Source of the DNA: WJMT01 sp964611275
GTDB lineage: Bacteria; Acidobacteriota; Aminicenantia; Aminicenantales; Aminicenantaceae
Reading direction: 5' to 3'
DNA length: 29,332 bases
Assembly (NCBI GenBank): GCA_964611275.1
Contig: CAZSZS010000110.1
Coordinates: 1 to 29,332, forward strand
The position numbers and the translations under genes are program-made. The notes under the pieces were generated by a model that made no database searches, was not told the DNA's origin, and worked only from the letters and a program-made list of their open reading frames with translations. Shown piece by piece: positions 1 through 7,036 of this stretch (positions are counted from its first letter, which is position 1; every line of letters begins with the position of its first letter).

Positions 1-100
1 AGCGACGTGGTGATCTCACGATGCTTCGTTTCACAATGAGATTGCCGCACTCCCTAACGGTTGTTCGCAATGACGCAGCAACCTTGGCTCGTTCATCATC
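1..100. repeat. Degenerate dispersed palindromic repeat remnant
   Basis: No gene is visible before 196. Bases 1-75 read like the noncoding interspersed repeat common in environmental genomes, whose reverse strand begins with a CGTCATTGCGA-type end and contains GGCAATCTCA. Two arms, GGTGATCTCA (9-18) and TGAGATTGCC (37-46), pair at 8 of 10 positions around the loop, and TCGCAATGACG lies at 65-75. The element is probably cut by the window start. The family assignment is from memory of its consensus; the inverted arms are seen directly. Confidence 0.5.
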
Positions 101-195
101 CAGGTTAGAGTTTATAACAAAAAGGATTCCAATTTGAAAGGGAAAGCCGAAAAAAACAAGACCTTGATGAAATTGTTTGATATAATTGAGCCAAA

Positions 196-822
196 ATGAA
201 AGGCATTATTTTTTATCTCATCCTCTTCCTATCCGGCTTTTCTCAAAATGCAGCGGATATAACCAGGCAGACCGAACAGAAACTCAGATCACTTGCTTCC
301 TTCCAGGCCGAATTCAAACAGGTCTATTATTCCTCATCAGTCTCCACTCCTCTTACAGAATATGGGGCCGTCTATTATAAGCAACCGGGATTAATGAAAT
401 GGGCTTACACGGAACCGGAGGAAAAAATTGTCTTGCTGACGGAAAACAAAATCCAATATTATTTCCCGGAAGACAACCAGCTTTTGATCCAGGATACAAC
501 GGAGGAAGAACAGAGTGACAATATCATGTCGCTTCTTACGGGAAAGACCCATATCCTCCAGGATTATGACGCTAAAACCTCAGAAGAAAATGCTGCCGGA
601 AACAAATCCTATCACATTAAATTAATCCCCAAATACGACGATATAGAGAATTTCATCCTTCTTGATATAGATAAAGAATCTCTGTTTATAATCAAGGCTA
701 CTTTCTTTGATTGGGCAGGGAACAAACAGGAATTCATATTCAGCCGCATTCAAATAAACAGGGATCTGCCTGAAAAAACTTTTAACTTGGTTGTGCCGGA
801 AGACGTGGAAATAATAAAATAA
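196..822 (+). CDS. lolA: LolA-like outer-membrane lipoprotein carrier protein
   Basis: The product (208 aa) fits the periplasmic chaperone that takes lipoproteins from the LolCDE exporter to the outer membrane. An N-terminal hydrophobic signal (about residues 3-19) is followed by the family pattern: FQAEFKQ near residue 37, a GAVYYKQPGLMKWAY-like stretch near 56-70 (family: strand, Pro-Gly, Met-Arg/Lys-Trp), then YYFPEDNQ near 88. Length is normal for LolA. No cysteine follows the signal, so it is not a lipoprotein. The start is the first ATG, but only a weak ribosome site precedes it. A TATAAT hexamer at 181-186 is too close to the ATG unless the mRNA is almost leaderless. The sigma-factor group begins 61 bases downstream. 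Its presence implies an outer membrane. Confidence 0.85.
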   Translation: MKGIIFYLILFLSGFSQNAADITRQTEQKLRSLASFQAEFKQVYYSSSVSTPLTEYGAVYYKQPGLMKWAYTEPEEKIVLLTENKIQYYFPEDNQLLIQDTTEEEQSDNIMSLLTGKTHILQDYDAKTSEENAAGNKSYHIKLIPKYDDIENFILLDIDKESLFIIKATFFDWAGNKQEFIFSRIQINRDLPEKTFNLVVPEDVEIIK

Positions 823-883
823 GCGGTTCAAAAAACCATAATACCTATAATACGTATGTAAGTAAGGGGACTAAACCTCCTCC

Positions 884-1447
884 ATGAGTGAAGACAAAGT
901 ACTTGTTAAAAAAACAATTAAGGGCGACGACAAATCCTTTGAGATGATCGTAAAAAAGTACGAAAATCAAATCATCAATTATATAGGCCAGACCATACGA
1001 AACTACAACCTCGCTCTTGAATTCACTCAAGAAGTATTTTTAAAAGCCTATAAAGCCCTGCACACTTTCGATCCTAAGTACACATTCAAAACGTGGCTTT
1101 TCAAAATCGCATCAAATCACATAATAGACCACTGGCGAAAGAAAAAAATCGAATACATATCCATTGACCATCCACTAAAAGAAAACGAGTACTTTTCGCC
1201 TCCCCAGATCGAATCAAATGAAACAGCCGCTCCTCAAAGGCTCGAACTAAGGGAATTAGGGGTGAAGATTGAAAACGCATTAGATCTTCTCCCCCCTAGA
1301 TTGAGAGAACTTTTTGTGTGCCGGCATATAAACGACCTGAGCTATCAAGAAATCGCTGAAATAAAAAATCTCCCGGTAGGGACCGTAAAAAACAGAGTTT
1401 TTCAAGCCAAAGAACTTCTCAGAACCCAACTGGAGGGAAAACTATGA
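884..1447 (+). CDS. ECF-type RNA polymerase sigma factor (RpoE-like)
   Basis: This is a 187-residue sigma70-family factor of the extracytoplasmic-function class. Region 2 covers about residues 18-85 (FEMIVKKYENQI, then the -10 recognition helix with TFKTWLFKIASNHIIDHWRKKK-type spacing). Region 4 covers about 133-183 (LPPRLRELF, SYQEIAEI, GTVKNRVFQAK), with the usual helix-turn-helix. Region 3 is absent, as in ECF factors. The gene overlaps the next one by ATGA (1444-1447), and the next gene encodes a ZAS-type anti-sigma factor, so it is probably held inactive at the membrane until an envelope signal. The ATG at 884 has AAGGGGA 13 bases upstream; the CCTCC just before the ATG is the wrong sense to be a ribosome site. 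The target regulon cannot be read here. Confidence 0.93.
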   Translation: MSEDKVLVKKTIKGDDKSFEMIVKKYENQIINYIGQTIRNYNLALEFTQEVFLKAYKALHTFDPKYTFKTWLFKIASNHIIDHWRKKKIEYISIDHPLKENEYFSPPQIESNETAAPQRLELRELGVKIENALDLLPPRLRELFVCRHINDLSYQEIAEIKNLPVGTVKNRVFQAKELLRTQLEGKL

Positions 1448-2022
1448 AATGCCTTGAACCGGCTGAAATGTATTCCTTTCTGGAAGGCGAGCTGACCGAT
1501 CAAAAGAAAGCTGATATCAAATCTCACCTGGCTTCCTGCAGGAAATGCAGACAATCCCTGGAAAAAAAACTGCGCATAATCGAAGCCATAAAAAAAATCC
1601 CCCGCTACAAAGCCCCAAAAGGATTCACCCATCAAATCATGTCAAAAATCGAGCCTGTTAAACCATCCCCGTCCGAATGGCTCAAGGCCGGAGCAGCAGC
1701 TGTTTTCTTTATCTCTGTTGTGTCTTTTTTGTCCTTTACCTTCTCAAGACAGGGCCTGGCTGACTTCGCCTTCCATTCCTTTCAATCAGCCATTAAATCA
1801 TCTCAGGAAGCTTTTATAACATCCATTAAATTCTTTAAATTCGTGGATGTTGTCATACATATATCCCTTCAGCTCATAGGGCTCATTCTTAAAAGCATTC
1901 GTTCCATCACACCTGTCATAAGTCCCGAGATACAGATTTTCACTCTACTTTTTGGAATTTTGATAGCTGTAACTGTCATATTGTCTTTGAAACAAAAATA
2001 TATTTTAGGAGACAAGGGATGA
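1444..2022 (+). CDS. Zinc-finger (ZAS) membrane anti-sigma factor
   Basis: A 192-residue protein with an N-terminal zf-HC2/ZAS domain: Cys3, then His28-x3-Cys32-x2-Cys35, the zinc motif that clamps ECF sigma factors. A basic linker follows (about residues 41-75). After it come hydrophobic segments at about 82-101, 133-151 and 165-183, more than the single segment of most ZAS proteins. It overlaps the sigma gene upstream and the bactofilin-like gene downstream by ATGA, so the three are translationally coupled. The role, membrane sequestration of the ECF factor at 884-1447, follows from the family and the adjacency. The extra membrane segments could carry the sensing function, but that is inference. 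Confidence 0.9.
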   Translation: MKCLEPAEMYSFLEGELTDQKKADIKSHLASCRKCRQSLEKKLRIIEAIKKIPRYKAPKGFTHQIMSKIEPVKPSPSEWLKAGAAAVFFISVVSFLSFTFSRQGLADFAFHSFQSAIKSSQEAFITSIKFFKFVDVVIHISLQLIGLILKSIRSITPVISPEIQIFTLLFGILIAVTVILSLKQKYILGDKG

Positions 2023-2939
2023 AACCAAAATCATTATACTTGGCTCTTTTGATTCTTCTGATTTCTGTTCCGTTATCAATCCATGCCCAAGATAAAGTCA
2101 CAATAAAAAGTGACATCTATGTAGCTGAAGACGAAATTCGGGCCAATGTTTTTTCATTCGGAGGAAATATATTCATAAAAGGGAAAGTCAAAGAAAGTGT
2201 TTTCTCTTTCGGGGGTTCCATAACCGTGGAAGGGGAGGTGGGCGAAGAAATACTGGGGATAGGGTCAGATATTTATTTGAAATCCAATTCAACAGTCATA
2301 GGAGATATCATCTCTATCGGAGGGAGTTTCACCAAAGACCCGGGAAGCACTATCCATGGAGATACGCTGTACTTCAAATCTCCCGGAGATCTTTTCACAA
2401 AAAAGACGTTCAGCTCATCCCGCATATTCTCATCCTACCTGCTTTTCAAACTCATCACATCGTTTATCTGGCTCATTTTTTCCATTGTGCTGGCCCTGAT
2501 GCTTCCCAGACAGATATCTTATGCCTCTGACCTAATTAATGAATCATTTGGGCCGATCGTGGGGACAGGGATATTGAGTTTGATCCTGTTTATAGCCCTC
2601 TGCCTCTTCTCTGCACTCCTCTCTCTTTTGATCATTGGCATCCCTATCCTCTTTTCTTTAATACTGCTGGCCATCATCATCAAAATACTGGGAAATGTGA
2701 CCATCTTTCACTTTGCTGGAAAAAGCGTTTCAAAATTACTGGGAAACAAGCATCCTTCCATGATGCTGTCCATATTTTTTGGTTTTATCCTTATTACCCT
2801 ACTGACTAGTATCCCCATTCTTGGCATGATCATCTCGTTGTTTTTGACCATCCTAGCATGGGGAGTTGTGATCAGAACAAGGTTCGGAACAACCGAAAAC
2901 TGGTTTAAAAGGAAACTGTCGGAAGAGACAAATTCTTGA
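2019..2939 (+). CDS. Secreted bactofilin-like (polymer-forming) membrane protein
   Basis: A 306-residue protein. A signal-type hydrophobic segment (about 5-23, ending SIHAQ) is followed by short beta-helix repeats at about 25-125 resembling bactofilin rungs: repeated FSFGG units spaced by xxxGxV (NIFIKGKV, SITVEGEV, DIYLKS, STVIGDI, GSTIHGD). The second half is membrane: hydrophobic segments near 142-163, 178-235 (probably two) and 250-285. Classical bactofilins are cytoplasmic and lack membrane segments. The leader here places the beta-helix outside the inner membrane, as in a little-studied polymer-forming/DUF8173-like group. It is the third member of the sigma/anti-sigma operon and is a plausible effector or sensor. 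It ends 4 bases from the stop of the convergent frr gene, with no terminator between them. Confidence 0.75.
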   Translation: MKPKSLYLALLILLISVPLSIHAQDKVTIKSDIYVAEDEIRANVFSFGGNIFIKGKVKESVFSFGGSITVEGEVGEEILGIGSDIYLKSNSTVIGDIISIGGSFTKDPGSTIHGDTLYFKSPGDLFTKKTFSSSRIFSSYLLFKLITSFIWLIFSIVLALMLPRQISYASDLINESFGPIVGTGILSLILFIALCLFSALLSLLIIGIPILFSLILLAIIIKILGNVTIFHFAGKSVSKLLGNKHPSMMLSIFFGFILITLLTSIPILGMIISLFLTILAWGVVIRTRFGTTENWFKRKLSEETNS

Positions 2940-2943
2940 TAGA

Positions 2944-3501
2944 CTAAATCTCCAGTATCTCTTTTTGTTTGGCCTCAGCCATATTTTCTACTTTTTTGTA
3001 ATAACTATCCAAGATCTCCTGTAGCTTATCTAGTCCCCAGAACTTGTCATCTTCAGTAATTTCCTTTTCCTTCTCCATCTCTTCTATCATATCTTTGGAA
3101 TCTCTTCTCATATTGCGGAGGGCTGTCTTTTCCTCTTCCAGCAGCTTTTTTATATGCTTGGCGATATCTTTCCGTCTTTCCTCATCCAAGGGAGGGATAG
3201 GGACCTTAAGTATCTCTCCCTCATTAATAGGATTCAAGCCCAAATCAGCGGCACGGATCGCTTTATCGATATCTTCAGTCATTGATGGGTCATAAGGCTT
3301 TACAGTGATCAAAGTGGGATCAGGTATCGCCAATGTCGCGATCTGATTAATAGGGGTCTGTGCACCGTAATAGTCAACTCTGATATCTTCAAATATATTG
3401 ATGTTGGCACGGCCGGTTCTTAACTTGGACAGGGTTTTTCTAAAATGTTCAACTGAGTTGTTCATTTTTTTCTCTAAGTCTATTAATTCTTGTTTGACCA
3501 T
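2944..3501 (-). CDS. frr: Ribosome recycling factor
   Basis: At 185 aa it has the normal length for RRF, which with EF-G splits post-termination ribosomes. Recognisable family segments run from the N-terminus (a helix with LSKLRTGRAN, then YYGAQTPINQIA and TVKPYDPS) through the hinge (NPINEGEILKVPIPPLDEERRKD) to the C-terminal long helices. It is the last gene of the rplM-rpsI-rpsB-tsf-pyrH-frr series, 54 bases after pyrH, with an AAAGGAT ribosome site 8 bases before the ATG. Its stop faces the stop of the convergent bactofilin-like gene at 4 bases, so the 3' ends of the two transcripts must overlap. Confidence 0.98.
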   Translation of the reverse strand: MVKQELIDLEKKMNNSVEHFRKTLSKLRTGRANINIFEDIRVDYYGAQTPINQIATLAIPDPTLITVKPYDPSMTEDIDKAIRAADLGLNPINEGEILKVPIPPLDEERRKDIAKHIKKLLEEEKTALRNMRRDSKDMIEEMEKEKEITEDDKFWGLDKLQEILDSYYKKVENMAEAKQKEILEI

Positions 3502-3555
3502 TGTTTTATCCTTTTAATAAAATAAATTTATAAGTCAAGAGGAATAAAGTCCCTA

Positions 3556-4275
3556 TCAATAAATCTTGGTCCCTACATCTTTTCCCAGCACAACCTTTTT
3601 GATATTGCCCCTTTTTTTTATATTGAACACGATGATAGGCAGCCCGTTATCCTTACAAAGGGAAATAGCCGTCGCATCCATAACCTTTAAGTCCTGCTTG
3701 AGAATGTCTATATATCTTATTTTTTTATATCTTTTTGCATTCTTGTCAGTGACAGGATCAGAAGAATAAACACCATCTACTTTTGTGGCCTTCAAAATCA
3801 CATCAGCATTTATTTCCAGAGCTCTCATCGCAGCCGCTGTATCTGTTGTGAAATAAGGGCTCCCTATACCCGAGGTGAAAACAACGACCTCTCCTCTCTC
3901 AAGGTAATGGAGGACTTTTCCTCTAACAAACGGCTCGGCAACAGCCCTGACCTCAAGGGCAGAGACCTGACGCACAGAAAGCCCTTCCTTACTCAAAATG
4001 TCCTGCAAAGCGATCCCATTGATAATCGTGGCCAGCATCCCCATATAATCCGCTGAAACTCTATCTATACCGACTTCATGCCCCCTGATCCCGCGAAATA
4101 TGTTTCCGGCCCCTATCATTATTCCAACCTGCACACCTGATGTGGTCAGGTCCTTCACTTCTTGAGCAATAGACCTTCCTGTTTTTATATCTATTCCAAA
4201 GGATTTGCTTCCCAAAAGAGCTTCACCGGAAAGCTTTAAAAGAACCCTCTTAAATTCCGGCTTCTCTTCTGGCAT
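3556..4275 (-). CDS. pyrH: Uridylate (UMP) kinase
   Basis: UMP kinase phosphorylates UMP to UDP with ATP in pyrimidine nucleotide synthesis. At 239 aa it is the usual length for the bacterial hexameric amino-acid-kinase-fold enzyme. Visible motifs are KLSGEAL near the N-terminus (phosphate loop), GAGNIFRG, the ADYMGMLAT segment, SGIGSPYFTTDTAA (UMP/ATP region) and KATKVDGVYSSDP. It starts 8 bases after the tsf stop. No strong ribosome site is visible, so it may depend on coupling to tsf. It lies between tsf and frr, the order conserved across many bacteria. Confidence 0.98.
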   Translation of the reverse strand: MPEEKPEFKRVLLKLSGEALLGSKSFGIDIKTGRSIAQEVKDLTTSGVQVGIMIGAGNIFRGIRGHEVGIDRVSADYMGMLATIINGIALQDILSKEGLSVRQVSALEVRAVAEPFVRGKVLHYLERGEVVVFTSGIGSPYFTTDTAAAMRALEINADVILKATKVDGVYSSDPVTDKNAKRYKKIRYIDILKQDLKVMDATAISLCKDNGLPIIVFNIKKRGNIKKVVLGKDVGTKIY

Positions 4276-4283
4276 TTTGATTT

Positions 4284-4880
4284 TTAAGGCCTGCCTATTG
4301 AAAATCTGGCAAATTTATTTATTTTTATATTCTCTCCGAATTTTGTGATGTAGGTCGATACTAATTTTTCTATGGTTACCTTATCATCCTTGATAAAAGG
4401 CTGATCCCACAAGCAGACTTCAGAGTAAAACTTCTTTAGTTTCCCTTGAACTATCTTTTCCAGGATCCCTTGAGGTTTGCCAGAACCCTTAAACTGTTCA
4501 AGTATGATCTCTTTCTCCTTTTTGATAACATCTTCGGGGATTTCCTCTGAAGTGATATATTTGGGATTGGCAGCGGCTATATGCAGGGAAATGTCCTTTA
4601 CCAGGCCTTTGAACTCCTCATTTCTTGCCACAAAATCTGACTCACAGTTGACTTCGACCAAGACACCGAGCTTATTATCCGTATGTATGTAGGAACCCAC
4701 AACTCCTTCAGAGGTTTCTCTTCCCATTTTGTCCTTAGCTCTATCATATCCTTTTTTTCTTAAATAGGTAATGGCTTTTTCAATATCTCCGTCGCTTTCT
4801 TGCAGGGCTTCCTTACAGTCCATCATTCCGATTCCCGTAATTTGACGCAGTTCATTTACCAGTTTTGCTGTAATTTTCAT
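4284..4880 (-). CDS. tsf: Translation elongation factor EF-Ts (short form)
   Basis: EF-Ts exchanges GDP for GTP on EF-Tu. The 198-residue product has the N-terminal UBA-like domain (VNELRQITGIGMMDCKEAL), the KGYDRA and RETSEGVV linker, and the core NCESDFVARNEEF motif that contacts EF-Tu (canonical TDFVA here as SDFVA), followed by LWDQPFIKD. It is shorter than the roughly 280-residue E. coli type and matches the single-core short form known from Thermus. There is a ribosome site (AAGGA) about 9 bases before the ATG. It follows rpsB by 17 bases in the translation operon. Confidence 0.97.
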   Translation of the reverse strand: MKITAKLVNELRQITGIGMMDCKEALQESDGDIEKAITYLRKKGYDRAKDKMGRETSEGVVGSYIHTDNKLGVLVEVNCESDFVARNEEFKGLVKDISLHIAAANPKYITSEEIPEDVIKKEKEIILEQFKGSGKPQGILEKIVQGKLKKFYSEVCLWDQPFIKDDKVTIEKLVSTYITKFGENIKINKFARFSIGRP

Positions 4881-4897
4881 TTTATTAAATCCTTTCC

Positions 4898-5863
4898 TTA
4901 CTCAGACTCTCCAGATGACCCGGTTTCTTTTTTTGACCCGGGGTCGGCCTCTTCCTTTTCAGAAGGATCTTCTTCAAGTTTTGGTTCTTTTTTGTCTTTT
5001 TCTTTACTTTTATCTTCTGCTGTCTCCTTATCTTCCGCCTTATCTTCCTCTTTTGCTTCGGCCTTAATGGGCTCATCAGATCCTGAAGGTTCTGTCTTAT
5101 CCTCCTCCTCTGAAGCTTCCGGCTCTTCTCCTTCTGGAATTTCCTCTTCTTTTTCTGACTCGATAATCTCTTTTTCTACGCGCTTTTTCTTCGCTTCAAT
5201 TACAGCCTCTGCGATTTTAGAAGTAAACAGCTCTATCGCTCTCAGGGCATCATCATTTCCCGGAATGGGAAAATCAATGTTATCAGGGTCTCCGTTCGTA
5301 TCTACAATAGCAATAATAGGGATATGGATCTTCCTTGCTTCAGCCACGGCTATATTCTCTTTTATTGAATCGACGACAAAAATGACTCCGGGAAGCTCTG
5401 TCATGTTCTTCACGCCACCTATGTTTTTCTGGAGCTTTTTATAGACCTTATCCTGCTTGGACTGCTCTTTCTTTAAGAGAAGGTCCCACCGCCCATCTTC
5501 TTTCATCTCTTCAAGCTCGATCAGCTTCTCAGAACTTCCTCTTATCACATCGAAATTGGTCAAGAGTCCTCCCAGCCATCTCTGATTGACATAATTCGAT
5601 TCGCATTTCTCTGCATACTCTTTGATAATATCTTGAGCTTGCTTTTTTGTCCCAACAAAAAGAACATCTTTCCCCTCTTCAACGACCTTGCCGATAAAAT
5701 CCAGAGCTTCTTTAAAGATCTTTATGGTCTTTTGTAAATCTACAATATAAATCCCATTCCTCTGGCAGAAAATATATTCCTCCATTTTTGGATTCCACCG
5801 TCTTGTCTGATGGCCAAAATGAACCCCTGCCTCTAACAATTCTTTCATATTTACCGAAACCAA
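4898..5863 (-). CDS. rpsB: 30S ribosomal protein S2 with long charged C-terminal tail; TTG start
   Basis: Residues 1-226 are a normal S2: MKELLEAGVHFGHQTRRWNPKM at the N-terminus, GTKKQAQ, QRWLGGLLTNF, LPGVIFVVDS and PIIAIVDTN. From about residue 227 to 321 a tail made almost only of Glu, Lys, Asp, Ser and Pro is added. The start is read as TTG at 5863: GGAGG (5871-5875) lies 7 bases upstream, and the resulting VSVN-Met N-terminus matches the usual five-residue lead of S2. The in-frame ATG at 5848 would be 22 bases from that site. It lies 14 bases after rpsI and 17 bases before tsf. Confidence 0.97.
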   Translation of the reverse strand: MVSVNMKELLEAGVHFGHQTRRWNPKMEEYIFCQRNGIYIVDLQKTIKIFKEALDFIGKVVEEGKDVLFVGTKKQAQDIIKEYAEKCESNYVNQRWLGGLLTNFDVIRGSSEKLIELEEMKEDGRWDLLLKKEQSKQDKVYKKLQKNIGGVKNMTELPGVIFVVDSIKENIAVAEARKIHIPIIAIVDTNGDPDNIDFPIPGNDDALRAIELFTSKIAEAVIEAKKKRVEKEIIESEKEEEIPEGEEPEASEEEDKTEPSGSDEPIKAEAKEEDKAEDKETAEDKSKEKDKKEPKLEEDPSEKEEADPGSKKETGSSGESE

Positions 5864-5877
5864 CTGTAATCCTCCGT

Positions 5878-6282
5878 TTATCTCTTATGGTACTGAGGGG
5901 CTTTTCGGGCTCCCCTTAATCCATACTTTTTCCTTTCCTTCACTCTATCATCTCTGGTTAGCAGACCTGATTCTTTTAATACGGGTCTTAACTCTTTATT
6001 GAACTCAACCAAAGCCCTCGCCACACCTAACCGGATCGCTTCTGCCTGGCCTGATATTCCTCCACCATTGACTCTGATAAAAAGATCAAATTTATCACTC
6101 GTCTCTGTCAACAGCAAAGGCTTTCTTATTGATTTTCTATGGCCTTCCAGTGAAAAAAAATTTTTAAAAGGCTGCAGCCTCTTATTGACATAGAGTGTAA
6201 TGTCCCCTTTGCCCGGCCTAAGATAGACTCTGGCAACTGATGACTTCCGTCTTCCCGTGCCGTAATATTGTATTAAACTCAA
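5878..6282 (-). CDS. rpsI: 30S ribosomal protein S9; TTG start
   Basis: This 134-residue S9 has the family landmarks YYGTGRRKSSVARV near the N-terminus, VNGGGISGQAEAIRLGVARAL in the middle (segment positions about 73-93) and the basic C-terminus with KKYGLRGARKAPQYHKR-type ending that reaches the P-site tRNA. The start appears to be TTG at 6282, because no ATG or GTG is available before the conserved GTGRRK. A strong AGGAGG sits just upstream (CCTCC of the + strand at 6287-6291), overlapping the TAG stop of rplM, so the two genes are likely coupled. The spacing of 4 bases is short. Confidence 0.96.
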   Translation of the reverse strand: MSLIQYYGTGRRKSSVARVYLRPGKGDITLYVNKRLQPFKNFFSLEGHRKSIRKPLLLTETSDKFDLFIRVNGGGISGQAEAIRLGVARALVEFNKELRPVLKESGLLTRDDRVKERKKYGLRGARKAPQYHKR

Positions 6283-6290
6283 ATTTCCTC

Positions 6291-6719
6291 CTAAAACTTA
6301 TATTCTTTTGGCTTCTGTGCTTCGTGGGGATGATCAGGGCCCCGATAAACCTTAAGCTTTTTATGGATGGCCTGACCCAGCTTGTTTTTGGGAATCATTC
6401 CGCGGACAGCCTTTTTTATAACCTCTTCCGGATTTTTCTCAATCATTTCTCCTAAAGTTTTTTCCTTTATTCCACCCGGATAACCCGTATGTGAATAATA
6501 CTTTTTTTGAGCTGTTTTGTTTCCTGAAACAGATACTTTTTCTGCATTAACAACAATCACATGATCTCCACAATCTAAAAAGTTGACATACTGAGGCTTC
6601 CCTTTCCCTCGGAGCAAACCGGCTACTTCAGTGGCTAGTCTTCCCAGAATTTTTCCTTCAGCATTGATAAGCCACCAACTCCTCTCGATCTCATCCTTTT
6701 TCGGTATGTAAGTCTTCAT
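6291..6719 (-). CDS. rplM: 50S ribosomal protein L13
   Basis: L13 is an early-assembling large-subunit protein. The 142-residue sequence shows RSWWLINAEGKILGRLA near the N-terminus, the NFLDCGDHVIVVNAEKV segment, HTGYPGG and the C-terminal PKNKLGQAIHKKLKVYRGPDHPHEAQ-like region; the length is standard. It is the first gene of the six-gene translation operon. AAGGA lies 7 bases before the ATG, and a sigma70 promoter stands about 75-105 bases upstream. It is followed after 8 bases by rpsI, its usual partner. Confidence 0.98.
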   Translation of the reverse strand: MKTYIPKKDEIERSWWLINAEGKILGRLATEVAGLLRGKGKPQYVNFLDCGDHVIVVNAEKVSVSGNKTAQKKYYSHTGYPGGIKEKTLGEMIEKNPEEVIKKAVRGMIPKNKLGQAIHKKLKVYRGPDHPHEAQKPKEYKF

Positions 6720-6775
6720 AACACTTATCCTTAGAACTTAACGATATATGATAAAATAACAATGATGGTAAAAGA

Positions 6776-6789
6776 CACCAATATTGGTG
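6776..6789. promoter_or_regulatory. Perfect 14-bp palindrome at the ribosomal operon start point
   Basis: CACCAATATTGGTG is fully self-complementary. It begins 5 bases downstream of the -10 box, so it covers the expected +1 of the rplM operon. That is a repressor-operator position. No regulator could be identified. A chance palindrome or a 5'-end RNA hairpin is possible; with no spacer in the middle, the hairpin would be weak. Confidence 0.45.
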
Positions 6790-6793
6790 AGAA

Positions 6794-6822
6794 AATATAC
6801 TAAATCTTCAGATAATTGTCAA
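6794..6822 (-). promoter_or_regulatory. Sigma70 promoter of the rplM-rpsI-rpsB-tsf-pyrH-frr operon
   Basis: On the - strand a perfect TTGACA (+ strand positions 6817-6822) is separated by 17 bases from TATATT (6794-6799), a near-consensus housekeeping promoter pointing into rplM. The predicted start point is near 6787, giving a leader of about 68 bases. Confidence 0.85.
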
Positions 6823-6963
6823 CTGCTCAAATGCGCAAGGGCGCAAATAATACGCTTTTCCGCACTATTCCACTGAGACCCTCGGTCTTCTGGGATTGAA
6901 CTGCTTGATTAAGAAAATGCCGGTTGGGATTGCCATCTTTTAACGGAATAAACATGGATTCGC

Positions 6964-6993
6964 AAAAAAAAGGCCTCTTTACGATAGGCCTTT
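6964..6993 (-). terminator. Intrinsic terminator of the TPR lipoprotein gene
   Basis: An 8-bp perfect stem, AAAGGCCT (6969-6976) and AGGCCTTT (6986-6993), encloses a 9-base loop. On the - strand it is followed by five further T residues (A run at 6964-6968). It lies about 43 bases after the stop of the TPR gene. T residues also follow on the + strand, so it could work in both directions. The stretch between it and the rplM promoter (about 6823-6960) holds no gene I can support. Confidence 0.8.
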
Positions 6994-7036
6994 CATTTTT
7001 TACCTTTGGAATCGTGGGACAGAAATCTCAGTTAAT

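Noticed and set aside
181..186. TATAAT hexamer just before lolA as a promoter
   Set aside because: No -35 match at 16-18 bases, and the ATG begins only 9 bases after it, so a normal leader is impossible.
846..851. TATAAT hexamer before the ECF sigma gene
   Set aside because: No acceptable -35 hexamer lies 16-18 bases upstream; it may be chance in AT-rich sequence.
4800..5444. Long Ser-rich open frame on the + strand opposite rpsB and tsf
   Set aside because: It is the antisense reading of the Glu/Lys-rich S2 tail; both rpsB and tsf on the other strand are certain genes.
6876..6888. AGACC-CTC-GGTCT hairpin as a terminator
   Set aside because: The stem is only 5 bp with a 3-base loop and no T run follows on either strand.
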